Of a DNA stretch of 64,000 nt, positions 53,925-63,006 are shown in pieces. The translations under genes and the position numbers were made by a program. How positions within the stretch are numbered: position 1 is the first letter of the stretch; each line of letters begins with the position of its first letter. The stretch covers positions 1-64,000 of the forward strand of contig CAWAZL010000011.1 of assembly GCA_963786495.1 (NCBI GenBank), written 5' to 3'. Source of the stretch: JALZKA01 sp963786495 (GTDB lineage Bacteria; Actinomycetota; Thermoleophilia; Solirubrobacterales; 70-9). The notes beneath the pieces are model-generated. The model had not been told where the DNA came from. It was given only the letters and a program-made list of their open reading frames with translations, and made no database searches.

Positions 53925-56201
53925 TTAGAGGCGTTCCCTGCCGCCTTCGCGGCCGCCGCGATCACGACCGCCGCCGCCACTTCTGCCGCCGCGATCACGA
54001 CCGCCGTCACGGCCACCACGGCCGCCGCGGTCACGATTGCCACCGCCGCCGCCGCCGCCGCCTGAGCTGGCGCCAGCGGCTGCGATCTCTTCCGGCGACT
54101 TGCCGGCGACGGAGGGGTCCTCAGAGAGCCTCAAGCCGATCCGTCCGCGCTCGCGGTCGACCTCGAACACGGTCACGTCGATCTCGTCACCTTGCGAGAG
54201 GACGTCCTCGACGGTGTCGACCCGCTCGCCCGGCTTCACGTTCGAGATGTGAAGCAGACCGTCGGTGCCCTTGACGAGCTCGACGAACGCGCCGAAGGTC
54301 GTGGTCTTGACGACCTTTCCCTTGAACGTGTCGCCGATCTTCGCGTCGCGCGTCATCGCCTCAATGCGGGCGATACAAGCGTCGACCTGGGCACCGGTGG
54401 GTGCGTAGACGCGGATCGAGCCATCGTCGTCGATGTCGATCTCGGCCTCGAACTCCTCCTGCATGCCGCGGATGGTCTCGCCGCCCTTACCGATGACCGC
54501 ACCGATCTTCTCGGTGTCGATCTGGATCGTCTCGATGCGCGGCGCGTGCTCGGACATCTGCTCGCGCGGGCCATCAATCGCCTCGGCCATCTTGCCGAGG
54601 ATGAACAGGCGGCCCTGTCGAGCCTGCTCGAGCGCGTCGCGCAGGATGTCAAAGGTGACGCCCGTGATCTTGATGTCCATCTGAAGGGCGGTGATGCCGT
54701 CCTTCGAGCCGGCGACCTTGAAGTCCATATCGCCGAGGTGGTCCTCGACGCCGGCGATGTCGGTGAGGACGATGTAGTCGTCGCCTTCCTTGATGAGGCC
54801 CATCGCGACTCCCGCGACGGGTGCCTCAACCGGGACGCCGGCGGCCTGGAGGGCCATCGACGAGGCGCAGACGGAGCCCATGGAGGACGAGCCGTTCGAC
54901 TCGAGCGTCTCAGAGACGACACGCACGACGTAGGGGAACTCCTCCTCGCCTGGGATGGTCGGCGAAAGCGCCCGCTCGGCGAGCGCTCCGTGGCCGATGT
55001 CGCGACGCTTCGGGCCGCGCATGAAGCCGGCCTCGCCCACCGAGAACGGCGGGAAGTTGTAGTGGTGGAAGAAGGTCTTCTTCTCCTGGAGACCCAGGTT
55101 GTCGACCTTCATGTCCATCCGGGTCGTGCCCAGGGCCACGTTGGAGAGGATCTGGGTCTCGCCACGGGTAAAGAGCGCCGAGCCGTGCACGCGAGGTGCG
55201 ATGTCGACCTCGGTCTCGATCGGACGGATCTCGTCCTGAGCGCGACCGTCGGGGCGCTTCTTGTCGACCGCGATGTGGCGGCGGATCATGTCCTTCTCCA
55301 CCTTCGCGAAGGCCTTGGCGACCTCGGCGCGGTTGTCGTCCTCGCCTTCGCCCTCGCCGTAGGTCCCGAGGACGTCCTCTTCGACAGCCTTGATGGCGTC
55401 CTGGCGGGCGAGTTTCTCGGGGACCTGCGTGGCCTCCTCGAGCTTCGAGCCGTGCGAGTCCTTGATCTTTGAGATCAGGCCCTCGTCGACGACCGGGATC
55501 TCGATCTCGCGCTTCGGCTTGCCGGCCTTCTGGGCCAGCTCGTCGAACGCGGCGCAGAGCTTCTTGATCTCGGCGTGCGCGATGTCGAGCGCGTCGAGAA
55601 CCTCAGCCTCGGTCACGTAGTCGGCGCCGCACTCGACCATCAGGATGGCCTCGTCGGTACCGGAGACAACGAGGTCCATTTCCAGGTCCTCCCAGGTCTC
55701 CTCGCCGGGGTTGATGACGAAGTCGCCATCGAGCTTGCCGACGCGGACGGCGCCGACGTGCTTGGGAAGCGGGATGTCCGACACCGCGATCGCGGCGGAA
55801 GAGCCGTTCATCGCGAGGATGTCGTATGGGTGATCGTGCTCGGCAGACATCGTCTGGCAGACGAGCTGGGTCTCGAAGTGCCAGCCCTTGGGGAAGAGCG
55901 GGCGGACCGGGCGGTCGATCATGCGCGCGGTCAGGGTTGCTTTCTCACCGGCGCGAGCTTCGCGGCGGAAGAAGGAGCCGGGGATCTTGCCCACGGCGTA
56001 GTGGCGTTCCTCGACATCTACCGTGAGCGGCAGGAAGTCGACGTCGCGAAGATTTCCAACGGTCGCGGTGGCTAGGACCATCGTGTCCCCCGAGCTCACA
56101 ACGACTGCACCCGACGCCTGTCGCGCCAGCTTTCCGGTCTCGAAGGAGATCTCGCTTTCGCCGATCTGAACCGAGACGCGGTTCACGTCAAACATGGTCA
56201 T
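53925..56201 (-). CDS. pnp: polyribonucleotide nucleotidyltransferase with RGG-rich tail
   Basis: 758 residues. Phosphorolytic 3'-5' RNA decay. First RNase PH domain (RDVDFLPLTVDVEERHYAVGKIPGSFFRREAR), alpha-helical linker, second PH domain with FFHHYNFPPFSVGEAG and DIAGVEDHLGDMDFKVAG (catalytic Asp), KH domain IGAVIGKGGETIRGMQE, S1 domain FKGKVVKTTTFGAFVEL. Residues about 710-758 are a Gly-Arg-Asp repeat (RGGRGGRDGGRDRGGRSGG), unusually RGG-like for a bacterial PNPase. A GCTGCC/GGCAGC hairpin lies in the leader. Complete. Confidence 0.96.
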   Translation of the reverse strand: MTMFDVNRVSVQIGESEISFETGKLARQASGAVVVSSGDTMVLATATVGNLRDVDFLPLTVDVEERHYAVGKIPGSFFRREARAGEKATLTARMIDRPVRPLFPKGWHFETQLVCQTMSAEHDHPYDILAMNGSSAAIAVSDIPLPKHVGAVRVGKLDGDFVINPGEETWEDLEMDLVVSGTDEAILMVECGADYVTEAEVLDALDIAHAEIKKLCAAFDELAQKAGKPKREIEIPVVDEGLISKIKDSHGSKLEEATQVPEKLARQDAIKAVEEDVLGTYGEGEGEDDNRAEVAKAFAKVEKDMIRRHIAVDKKRPDGRAQDEIRPIETEVDIAPRVHGSALFTRGETQILSNVALGTTRMDMKVDNLGLQEKKTFFHHYNFPPFSVGEAGFMRGPKRRDIGHGALAERALSPTIPGEEEFPYVVRVVSETLESNGSSSMGSVCASSMALQAAGVPVEAPVAGVAMGLIKEGDDYIVLTDIAGVEDHLGDMDFKVAGSKDGITALQMDIKITGVTFDILRDALEQARQGRLFILGKMAEAIDGPREQMSEHAPRIETIQIDTEKIGAVIGKGGETIRGMQEEFEAEIDIDDDGSIRVYAPTGAQVDACIARIEAMTRDAKIGDTFKGKVVKTTTFGAFVELVKGTDGLLHISNVKPGERVDTVEDVLSQGDEIDVTVFEVDRERGRIGLRLSEDPSVAGKSPEEIAAAGASSGGGGGGGGNRDRGGRGGRDGGRDRGGRSGGGGRDRGGREGGRERL

Positions 56202-56221
56202 GTATTCGTGTTTTCCTTTCG

Positions 56222-56238
56222 GCTGCCCGGTTGGCAGC
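56222..56238 (-). promoter_or_regulatory. hairpin in pnp leader
   Basis: A perfect 6-bp stem GCTGCC/GGCAGC with a five-base loop sits in the transcribed leader 21 bases before the pnp ATG and just before the AAAGGA ribosome site. In enteric bacteria PNPase autoregulates through a leader hairpin; whether this one does so is unknown. Confidence 0.3.
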
Positions 56239-56367
56239 TCGTTAGCTTCGATCTTTTGATCGCGGCTTAGGGTACAAGGGCGCTGCTAATCGCCGAAGCG
56301 GCCTGGGTGGTCGTTTCACCCATATGGGGGGTTGCCTCGGTGCTTCTGATTCGCGATAGTTCCCGGC

Positions 56368-57195
56368 ATGCGAGGGCTGATCGGAGCTGCGGGGTGCGTA
56401 ATGGCGCTGCTTGCGCTTGCCGTGCCTGCGCCTGCTGCGGTCGAGTCTGCAGGCGGCTTCAAGTACGTGAGCAAAGAGGGCAGGGTCAAAGCTGAGAAGT
56501 CGAAGACCGTGAAGGCCCCCTGCCCCGGCAACACCCAGGTGTGGTGGGGCGGCGCATCTTCCTCCGCGTTCTTCGGCGAGGCATCGATCAACGGGATCCC
56601 CTACGACGGTTCCGACGCGGGATCGCAGCCCGACGACGGTTGGAAGTCCACCGTGCGAAGCACGGCAGACCGAAAGCTCACGATGACTGCACGGGCGGTC
56701 TGCACGAAACGGCTGAACCCCGTTTACAAGGATCAGCGCAAGAAAGCCGCCCCAAACGCGCTCACCTCCTATAGCGTCGGGTGTGGCGGCGACCGGATGC
56801 CCGTGGGCGGCGGGCTGGCCGGCGATGTCGCCCTCAACTCGACCTTCCCCATCTCCGGAAACGCCTGGCTGACATTCGCCGACAACCGCACTGCTAAGGC
56901 CACGCCTGTCACGGCGTACGCAGTGTGCGTCGAGCCGTCGCTCGCCCTGAGTGTCAAGACCTTCCCGTCCCCGGCGCCGGCGTCGCCCGGACACGGCGGC
57001 GGCGCGTCCCAGCCCTGCGATCCCGGCGACGTAGGCACAGGCGGTGGGAACTCGAACAGCGGCGGCTCCGGGACGATCGTCGTGACGTCGATGATCGCCG
57101 GGCCCGACCTTGGCGCCTCAGTCCTCTTCGACAACCGTGGGGCCAGCAGCGAGAGCTACACGACCTACACGGTCTGCTTCGACCCTTCGATCTAG
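56368..57195 (+). CDS. secreted three-repeat cysteine-pair protein of unknown function
   Basis: 275 residues. Signal peptide MRGLIGAAGCVMALLALAVPAPA. Three roughly 75-90-residue repeats, each opening near a Cys and closing with a C preceded by a TAYAVC/TARAVC/TYTVC strand: (1) KAPCPGNTQVWWGG to TMTARAVC, (2) YSVGCGGDRMPVGGG to VTAYAVC, (3) QPCDPGDVGTGGG to TYTVC. Glycine-rich loops follow the first Cys in each. Family not recognised. It lies opposite to, and between, rpsO and pnp; the CTAG stop overlaps rpsO's stop. Confidence 0.6.
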   Translation: MRGLIGAAGCVMALLALAVPAPAAVESAGGFKYVSKEGRVKAEKSKTVKAPCPGNTQVWWGGASSSAFFGEASINGIPYDGSDAGSQPDDGWKSTVRSTADRKLTMTARAVCTKRLNPVYKDQRKKAAPNALTSYSVGCGGDRMPVGGGLAGDVALNSTFPISGNAWLTFADNRTAKATPVTAYAVCVEPSLALSVKTFPSPAPASPGHGGGASQPCDPGDVGTGGGNSNSGGSGTIVVTSMIAGPDLGASVLFDNRGASSESYTTYTVCFDPSI

Positions 57196-57461
57196 CGGCG
57201 CAGGCCGAGGTCGGCCACTACCTGGCGGTAGCGGTCGAGGTCCGAGCTCTGGAGGTAACGCAGAAGGCGGCGGCGCTGGCCGACCAGCATGAGCAGGCCG
57301 CGGCGCGAGTGGTGGTCCTTCGAGTGCGTGCGCAGGTGCTCAGTGAGCGCGTTGACGCGCTCGGTAAGGATCGCGATCTGAACTTCGGCCGAGCCCGTGT
57401 CGTTCTCGGTGCGACCAAAGCGCTCGATCAGTTCCTTCTTCTTTTCCTGCGTGACGCTCAT
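57192..57461 (-). CDS. rpsO: 30S ribosomal protein S15
   Basis: 89 residues, the exact family length. MSVTQEKKKELIERFGRTENDTGSAEVQIAILT-type opening, then ERVNALTEHLRTHSKDHHSRRGLLMLVGQRRRLLRYL with the conserved HSRRGL/RRRLL RNA contacts, ending VVADLGLRR. Binds 16S rRNA helices 20-22 and bridges to 23S. Normally directly upstream of pnp; here about 1 kb lies between, holding an oppositely oriented secreted protein. Confidence 0.98.
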   Translation of the reverse strand: MSVTQEKKKELIERFGRTENDTGSAEVQIAILTERVNALTEHLRTHSKDHHSRRGLLMLVGQRRRLLRYLQSSDLDRYRQVVADLGLRR

Positions 57462-57478
57462 GCGGCCCGGAAGGTTAG

Positions 57479-58378
57479 CTAGGCGCGGCTCTTCGGCCCG
57501 CGAAAGCTCGCGCAGAGCTCGCGCGCCTCTTCCACATCCCGCTTCATCTGCGCGATCAGGTCCTCGACCGAAGGGAAGCGCTTTTCGCCGCGGAGACGCG
57601 CAATGAAGGCGACCCTGAGCGTCTTGCCGTAGAGGTCGCCCTCGTAATCGATCAGATGCGGCTCGACCAGGACCCCGCGCCCCGTCTCGAACATCGGCCG
57701 CACCCCGACGTGGATCGCTGCCGGATGCCCGTCGGCGAAGCCCGCGTAGACGCCGTGGCCCGGGCACACCAGATCGTCGTCGGGGACGATGTTGGCCGTC
57801 GGGAAGCCCAGCTCGCGGCCGCGCTTGTCGCCTTCAACCACCTCGCCTTCGAGCAGGAACGGCGCGCCCAGGCCGTGCATGGCTAGCTCGACATCCCCCG
57901 CGGTTACCAGCGCGCGGATGCGCGTTGACGAGATCGTCTCCCCGTCTGCCTCGACCAGAGGGACGATCCTGGTCTCGAACTCATCGCGCTCGGAGAGCAT
58001 CTCGGGGGTGCCCATCGCCTTGGCGCCGAATCGGAAGTTCTCGCCGATCGAGACCTGCGTAGCGCCGAGCTTGGCGATCAGGATGTCGTCGATGAACTCC
58101 TCTGCGCTCTTTTGCGAGAACTCCTTGTCGAACGGAATCACGACCAACTCGTCAACACCCAAGCCTCCGATCACGTCACGCTTTGCCTCGAACCCCATGA
58201 TCAGCTTGGGGGCGGCCTCTGGGTGGATGATCTTCACGGGGTGGGGCTCGAACGTGAGAACGGTGTCAGAGCCCTCGATCACCTTGCGATGGCCCACGTG
58301 AACACCGTCGAAGGTGCCGATCGCGACCTGGCGAGGCCGGGGCTGGGCGTCGGGGAGCTTCGTCACGTCCATGGTCAT
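57479..58378 (-). CDS. ribF: bifunctional riboflavin kinase/FAD synthetase
   Basis: 299 residues. FAD synthetase (nucleotidyltransferase) domain: VAIGTFDGVHVGHRKVI (GxFDGxHxGH), LTFEPHPVKII, FSQKSAEEFIDDILIAKLGATQVSIGENFRFG, SSTRIRALV (ISSTxIR). C-terminal riboflavin kinase: LLEGEVVEGDKRGRELGFPTANI (with PTAN), GHGVYAGFAD, VEPHLIDYEGDLYGKTLRVAFIARLRGEKRF (catalytic Glu). Makes FMN and FAD. Short spacer after VI before LTFEPHP is a lineage variant. It lies 17 bases upstream of rpsO in the same operon. Confidence 0.95.
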   Translation of the reverse strand: MTMDVTKLPDAQPRPRQVAIGTFDGVHVGHRKVIEGSDTVLTFEPHPVKIIHPEAAPKLIMGFEAKRDVIGGLGVDELVVIPFDKEFSQKSAEEFIDDILIAKLGATQVSIGENFRFGAKAMGTPEMLSERDEFETRIVPLVEADGETISSTRIRALVTAGDVELAMHGLGAPFLLEGEVVEGDKRGRELGFPTANIVPDDDLVCPGHGVYAGFADGHPAAIHVGVRPMFETGRGVLVEPHLIDYEGDLYGKTLRVAFIARLRGEKRFPSVEDLIAQMKRDVEEARELCASFRGPKSRA

Positions 58379-59056
58379 TCGGCCCGTACTTTCGCAGCCT
58401 CGAATGCATCGGCGCGCGCAAGCGCGTCGGCCAGGGCGATCGGTTGCGCTCCGGCCGCCTCATCGACCGTGAACGGGCCGATCGCCGTGCGCCTGAGCTC
58501 CTCGCAATAGGCGTCGCCCAGGTCGGCGATCAGGCTTCGCACGTAGGTGCCCGACGAGCACTCGATCTCGTACTCGGCCGTCTCGCCCTCGCGGCTCAGC
58601 TCCTCGAAGCGGTGGACGCTGACGATCCGCTCCGGCATCTCCACCTCCTCGCCGCGGCGCGCTCGCTTGTACGCGCGCTCGCCGCCGACCTTGACGGCCG
58701 AGTAGGCGGGCGGGACGCTGGCGGATCTCGCCCGTCGGCAGCTCTGCATTCGGTGGCGGGACCTTTCCCGTGTGCGTGATCTCGCCGTCGCGGTCGCCCG
58801 TGGTCGACACGGCGCCGAAGCGGGCCGTGACGCGGTAGGTCTTTCGCAGCGACATGAAGCGGGCCTGCTCGCGCGTCGCCTCCCGCCCGACGAGGACGAT
58901 CAGGAGGCCGGTTGCGAACGGGTCGAGCGTGCCTGCGTGTCCGACGCGCTTCACGCCGTGCTCGCGGCGGGCGCGGGCGACGATGTCATGCGAGGTCGGG
59001 CCGGACGGCTTGTCGACGAGCACCACGAGCCCCGTGCCCGACAAGTCGTCAGTCAA
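58375..59056 (-). CDS. truB: tRNA pseudouridine(55) synthase, no C-terminal PUA, one frameshift
   Basis: TTG 59056 overlaps the nrnA stop by 8 bases. LVVLVDKPSGPTSHDIVARARRE, then VGHAGTLDPFATGLLIVLVGREATR (catalytic Asp), KTYRVTARFGAVSTTGDRDGE. Near 58,720 the frame breaks; it continues VPPAYSAVKVGGERAYKRARRGEEVE, ECSSGTYVRSLIADLGDAY and ends soon after TAIGPFTVDEA. Joined length about 227, some 70 residues shorter than E. coli TruB, lacking the C-terminal PUA region. Catalytic parts complete. The stop overlaps the ribF start (4 bases). Confidence 0.92.
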
Positions 59057-60049
59057 GCTGCTTGGCGACCTCGGCCCGGACGAACTCGACGATCTCCGGG
59101 TAGGGCATGTCGGTGCCGAATCCGGCGGCGCGCTTGTGCCCTCCCCCGCCCTGCTCGCGGGCGATGATCGAGACGTCGACGGCGCCGTCGGAAGAGCGCA
59201 GGCTCACCTTGCGGGCGACCGGCCGCCGTCTGGCTTGTCGCGGATGACGCCGGCGACGAGCGTGCCCTCGAGCGCGCGGACGTTGTCGATGATGCCCTCG
59301 GTGAGGTGCTCGGACGCGCCGGTGGCCTCGTAGTCGGCCTTTGAGACGTAGGTAAGCGCGAGGCGGTCGGAGTCGAAGCGGTCGATGTTCTCGATCGCGC
59401 GGCCGACAAGCTTCGCCTTCTCGATCGGCACCCGCTCGTATAGGCGCCGGTAGATGTCGTCGACGTTCACGCCGGCCTCGATCAGCTCGGCGGCCATGCG
59501 GTGCGAGTCCGGGTCCGTGTTCTCGTACATGAACTTGCCCGTGTCGGTGATGAGGCCGACGTAGAGCGCGGTTGCGATCTCCTCCGTCAGCTCGGCGCCG
59601 ACGACCTTCGCCAGGCGCCAGATGATCTCGGCGGTGGATGAGGCGTCCATGTCGACGTGGTTGATCCCGCCGAACATCGTGTTGTCGTGGTGGTGGTCGA
59701 GGTTGATGATGTCGGTGCCCTCGCGCTGGAGGAAGTCGACCGGCATGCGGTCGATGTTCCCGCAGTCGAGAAAGAGCAGCGTGCGGTCCTCGACGTCGGC
59801 CGGCGCCTCATGGAAGACGTCGGTGAGGGGCAGGAAGCGGTACTCCAGCGGAAGCGGGAACTCCTTGGCGTCGAGGAACATCACCGAGTCCTTGCCGAGC
59901 TGGCTGAGGATCCGGTGAGTGGCGAGGAGCGAGCCCAGCGCGTCACCGTCCGGCCCTTCGTGCGTGGTCAGGAGGAAGCGGTCGCGCTCGGCGATTGCCG
60001 CGGCGACGGTTTCGAGGTCGGTGCTGGTTTTCTTGGCCTGAGCACTCAT
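59049..60049 (-). CDS. nrnA: DHH-family oligoribonuclease / pAp phosphatase NrnA, one frameshift
   Basis: ATG 60049 shares ATGA with the rbfA stop. DHH motifs: FLLTTHEGPDGDALGSLLA, LLFLDCGNIDRMPVDF, INLDHHHDNTMFGGINHVD, ALYVGLITDTGKFMYENT; the DHHA1 domain begins about residue 220. A break near 59,215 joins GVIRDKPDGG to KVSLRSSDGAVDVSIIAREQ-type sequence and GGGGHKRAAGFGT, the nucleic-acid-binding GGGH loop. About 333 residues joined. Degrades 2-5-nt RNAs and pAp; placed between rbfA and truB as in many Gram-positives. Confidence 0.92.
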
Positions 60050-60377
60050 TCGTTGAGAAGCCTCTGGATGCGCTCGCCCTGCTCTGGCGTTCGTCGTAGT
60101 GGAACGTGAGCGTCGGCGTGCGCTTCATGTGCGTCTGGGACGCGATCGCCGACTGCAGCACGCCATGCGCGGAGGACAGCGCTTTGAGCGTCGAGTCCTT
60201 CTCGTCCTCCGATCCGAGCACGGAAACGAACACTCTCGCGGAGCGCAGGTCAGGGCTGGTCTCAACGGCGGTAATGGTCACGAAGCCGATCCTTGGATCC
60301 TCGAGCTCGGTCGAGATCGACTCTCCGAGCACCTCGCGAATCACGCCGTTGACACGTCTCATCCGGTCCGTGGCCAT
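60046..60377 (-). CDS. rbfA: ribosome-binding factor A, C-terminal frameshift
   Basis: ATG 60377. MATDRMRRVNGVIREVLGES, ELEDPRIGFVTITAVETSPDLRSARVFVSVLG and HGVLQSAIASQTHMKRTPTLTFHYDE form the KH-like fold. Near 60,100 the frame breaks; the adjoining frame ends EQGERIQRLLNE with TGA 60046-60048. Joined length about 110, typical. Assists 16S maturation and cold adaptation. Upstream of nrnA. Confidence 0.92.
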
Positions 60378-60420
60378 GGCCGGCTGAGCATATAGACGGG
60401 CGCCCGCGCTCCTGGCCCGC

Positions 60421-60727
60421 CTAGCCCCGAATGTCTTCGAGGCTTCGAAGGTCGCGGTCGATTTGGCAGCCGTCCGGGCAACTTGATTCGATGAAGCGGC
60501 AGACGTCGTCGGCGCGGTCGCCCATGGCGGTGTCACCAACGAGGGCGATCACGAGCGTCGAGCGCTGCCAGGTGTCGTGGCCGTCGGTTTCGGAGACCGC
60601 AACGCCTTGAAACGGTGGCGAAGTCCTGCTCCTTGAGCGACTTGAGGTGCTTTCGCTTGCCCTTGAGGTCGTGCGACTCGCCAAAGTGGAGGCGGGCTTC
60701 GATGAGGCAGACGAACCCGTCGGCCAC
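60421..60727 (-). CDS. ylxP: DUF503 family protein (YlxP-like), one frameshift
   Basis: GTG 60727. MADGFVCLIEARLHFGESHDLKGKRKHLKSLKEQ-like opening (SLKxKRxxLKSLKxR signature), then, after a break near 60,605, VAVSETDGHDTWQRSTLVIALVGD and ADDVCRFIESS. About 102 residues joined. Small ferredoxin-like protein of unknown role always found between infB and rbfA, as here. Confidence 0.85.
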
Positions 60728-60736
60728 CGCACCGGG

Positions 60737-63005
60737 CTAGTTGTCCAGGGTCTGCTCGACCTGGCGCGTCGAGAAGACCTCGAGGACGTCGTCGACCTTC
60801 ACGTCGGCGAAGCCCTCGAGCACGATGCCGCACTCCTGGCCCTCGGGGACTTCCTGAACATCGTCCTGGAAGCGACGAAGCGAGCCGATCCGGCCGGTCC
60901 AGGCGACGGTGCCGTCGCGCACGAGCCGGACCTCGGCGTCGCGGCGGACGATGCCGTCGGTGACCTCGCAGCCGGCGATCATGCCGACCTTCGAGGCGCG
61001 GAAGGTCTGCTTGACCTCGGCCTGGCCGAGGATGTCCTCGACCTCGACGGAGTCGAGCATGCCCTCCATCGCGGCGCGGAGCTCCTCGGTCACCTTGTAG
61101 ATGACGGAGTACGAGCGGATCTCGACGCCCTCGGACTCGGCGGCGCGGCGCGCGTCGACAAGCGGGCGGACGTTGAAGCCGATGATGATCGCGTCAGAAG
61201 CCGAGGCAAGCATCACGTCGGACTCGTTGATCCCGCCGGCTGCAGCGCGAATGATGTTGATGCGCACCTGCTCCTGCGGGAACCTTGGCGAGCTCGTCCG
61301 TGAGCGCCTCGAGCGAGCCGGAGACATCGGCCTTGAGCACGATGTTGAGCTCCTTGATGACTCCTTCCTGCGCCTTGGCGAAGACCTCGTCGAGCGTGAG
61401 CTTGCGGGTGCCGCGGCGGGCGATCGCCTCGGTCTTCAGACGGTGTGCGCGCTCGCCGGCAAGCTGGCGGGCGCGGCGGTCGTTCTAGACGACCTCAACC
61501 CTCTCCCCCGCTTCGCAGACGCCGTCGAAGCCGAGCACCTCAACCGGGTCGCCGGGGCCAGCCGTTTCGACCCGCTCGCCTGTATGGCTGAGCATCGCGC
61601 GGACCTTGCCCCACTGGGCGCCCGCGACGACCGAGTCGCCGATGTTGAGCGTGCCGCGCTGAACGAGCAGCGTGACAACCGGGCCGCGGCCAGGATCGAG
61701 ATGGGACTCGATGACCGAGCCCGAGGCGTCGGCATCCGGATTCGCCCGAAGCTCTTCGACTTCGGCGACCAGGAGGATGCTCTCGAGCAGCTCGTCAAGT
61801 CCGGTCTTGGCCTTCGCGGAAACGTTGTTGAAGATCGTGTCGCCGCCCCAATCCTCCGGCTGCAGGTCGAGGTTCGCGAGTTCGCCCTTGACCTTGTCGA
61901 CGTTGGCGGCCTCGAGGTCGATCTTGTTGACCGCGACGATGATCGGCACGTCGGCGGCGCGGGCGTGGTCGATCGCCTCGACCGTCTGTGGCATGACGCC
62001 GTCATCCGCTGCGACCACCACGACGACGATGTCGGTGACGTCGGCGCCGCGGGCGCGCATCGCGGTGAAGGCCGCGTGGCCAGGCGTGTCGATGAACGAG
62101 ATCGTCTTCTCGCCGGAGTGCACCTGATAGGCGCCGATGTGCTGGGTGATGCCCCCGGCCTCTCCCGCGACGACTTCGGTCTCGCGGATCGCATCGAGGA
62201 GCGAAGTCTTTCCGTGGTCGACGTGGCCCATGATCGTCACGACCGGAGGCCTGTCTTGAAGGTCGTCGGCGGAATCCTCGAAGACGATCTCCTCGGCCTC
62301 TTCCTCGGCGGCGCTGACCATCTCGGCCTTGCGGTCGAGGGCCTCGGCCAGGACGACGACCGTTTCGTCGGGAAGGGTCTGGGTGAGCGTTGCCATCTCG
62401 CCGAGCTTCATCAGCGTCTTGATGACCTCGGCGCTCGAGAGGCCAAGCGTCTCGGCAACTTCTTTGACCGTGGCGCCCGAAGGGATCTTGATGACCGGGA
62501 TCTCAGTATCGACAGGCGCGGCTACCGGCGGCTCCTCGAGCAGCGGTCGCCGGCGGCGGCCTCCGCGGCGGCGCGGCGGGCGCTGTGGAGGCGGCGGGCC
62601 CATGGAATCGCGGCGTGAGGCTTGCGAGTCGATCACGACACGGCGGCGCTTGCCTTGGGCCCCGCCCGCAGCGGGCGCGGAACCGCCGTCGCCGGCAGGG
62701 CGCACGGGACGGACCGGCTTCGCGGATTCGGCCGCCGGCGCAGGCTTCCCTTCGGCTGACCGTGGGGACAGGCACCTTGTCCGCCGCGGGCTCATCCGCC
62801 TGGGCGGCTCCGGGGCCAGTCCCCGCGCTCGGTGCTTCGGAGACAGACGCGGGCGCGCCGCCGCCCAGTGCCTTCGCGGCGAGGTCTTCATCAACGCTAG
62901 AAGCAGCGGCCTTGGCTTCGATTCCGGCAGCCTGAAGCTTCGCGAGCACATCCTTGGATGTGAGGCCTCTTTCCTTGGCGATCTCGTGGACGCGCTTCTT
63001 GGCCA

Positions 63006-63006
<1 letters not shown>
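60737..63006 (-). CDS. infB: translation initiation factor IF-2, at least three frameshifts
   Basis: ATG 63006: KKRVHEIAKERGLTSKDVLAKLQAAG is the IF2_N domain. Ala/Pro-rich linker to about 62,560, then a second IF2_N (IPSGATVKEVAETLGLSSAEVIKTLM). G domain: VTIMGHVDHGKTSLLDAIR (G1), EAGGITQHIGAY (G2), FIDTPGHAAFTAMRARG (G3), VAVNKIDL (G4), VSAKAKTGLDELLESI (G5). C-terminal domains end VEVFSTRQVEQTLDN region with TAG 60737. Breaks near 62,760, 61,485 and 61,285. About 750 residues joined. Delivers initiator tRNA to the 30S subunit. Confidence 0.95.

Noticed and set aside
53906..54043. Ala/Val-rich N-terminal extension of the M16 peptidase (possible signal or membrane segment)
   Set aside because: It is the out-of-phase reading of the RGG-coding repeats at the 3' end of pnp; composition follows the repeat, and the true peptidase opening begins at TTG 53905.
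54192..55472. Long plus-strand frame (about 426 codons) opposite pnp
   Set aside because: High-GC antisense shadow; its Leu/Asp/Arg-rich composition mirrors the PNPase codons and no ribosome site or family motif is present. The same holds for the frame at 32,305-33,369 opposite recA and 42,269-43,102 opposite ftsK.
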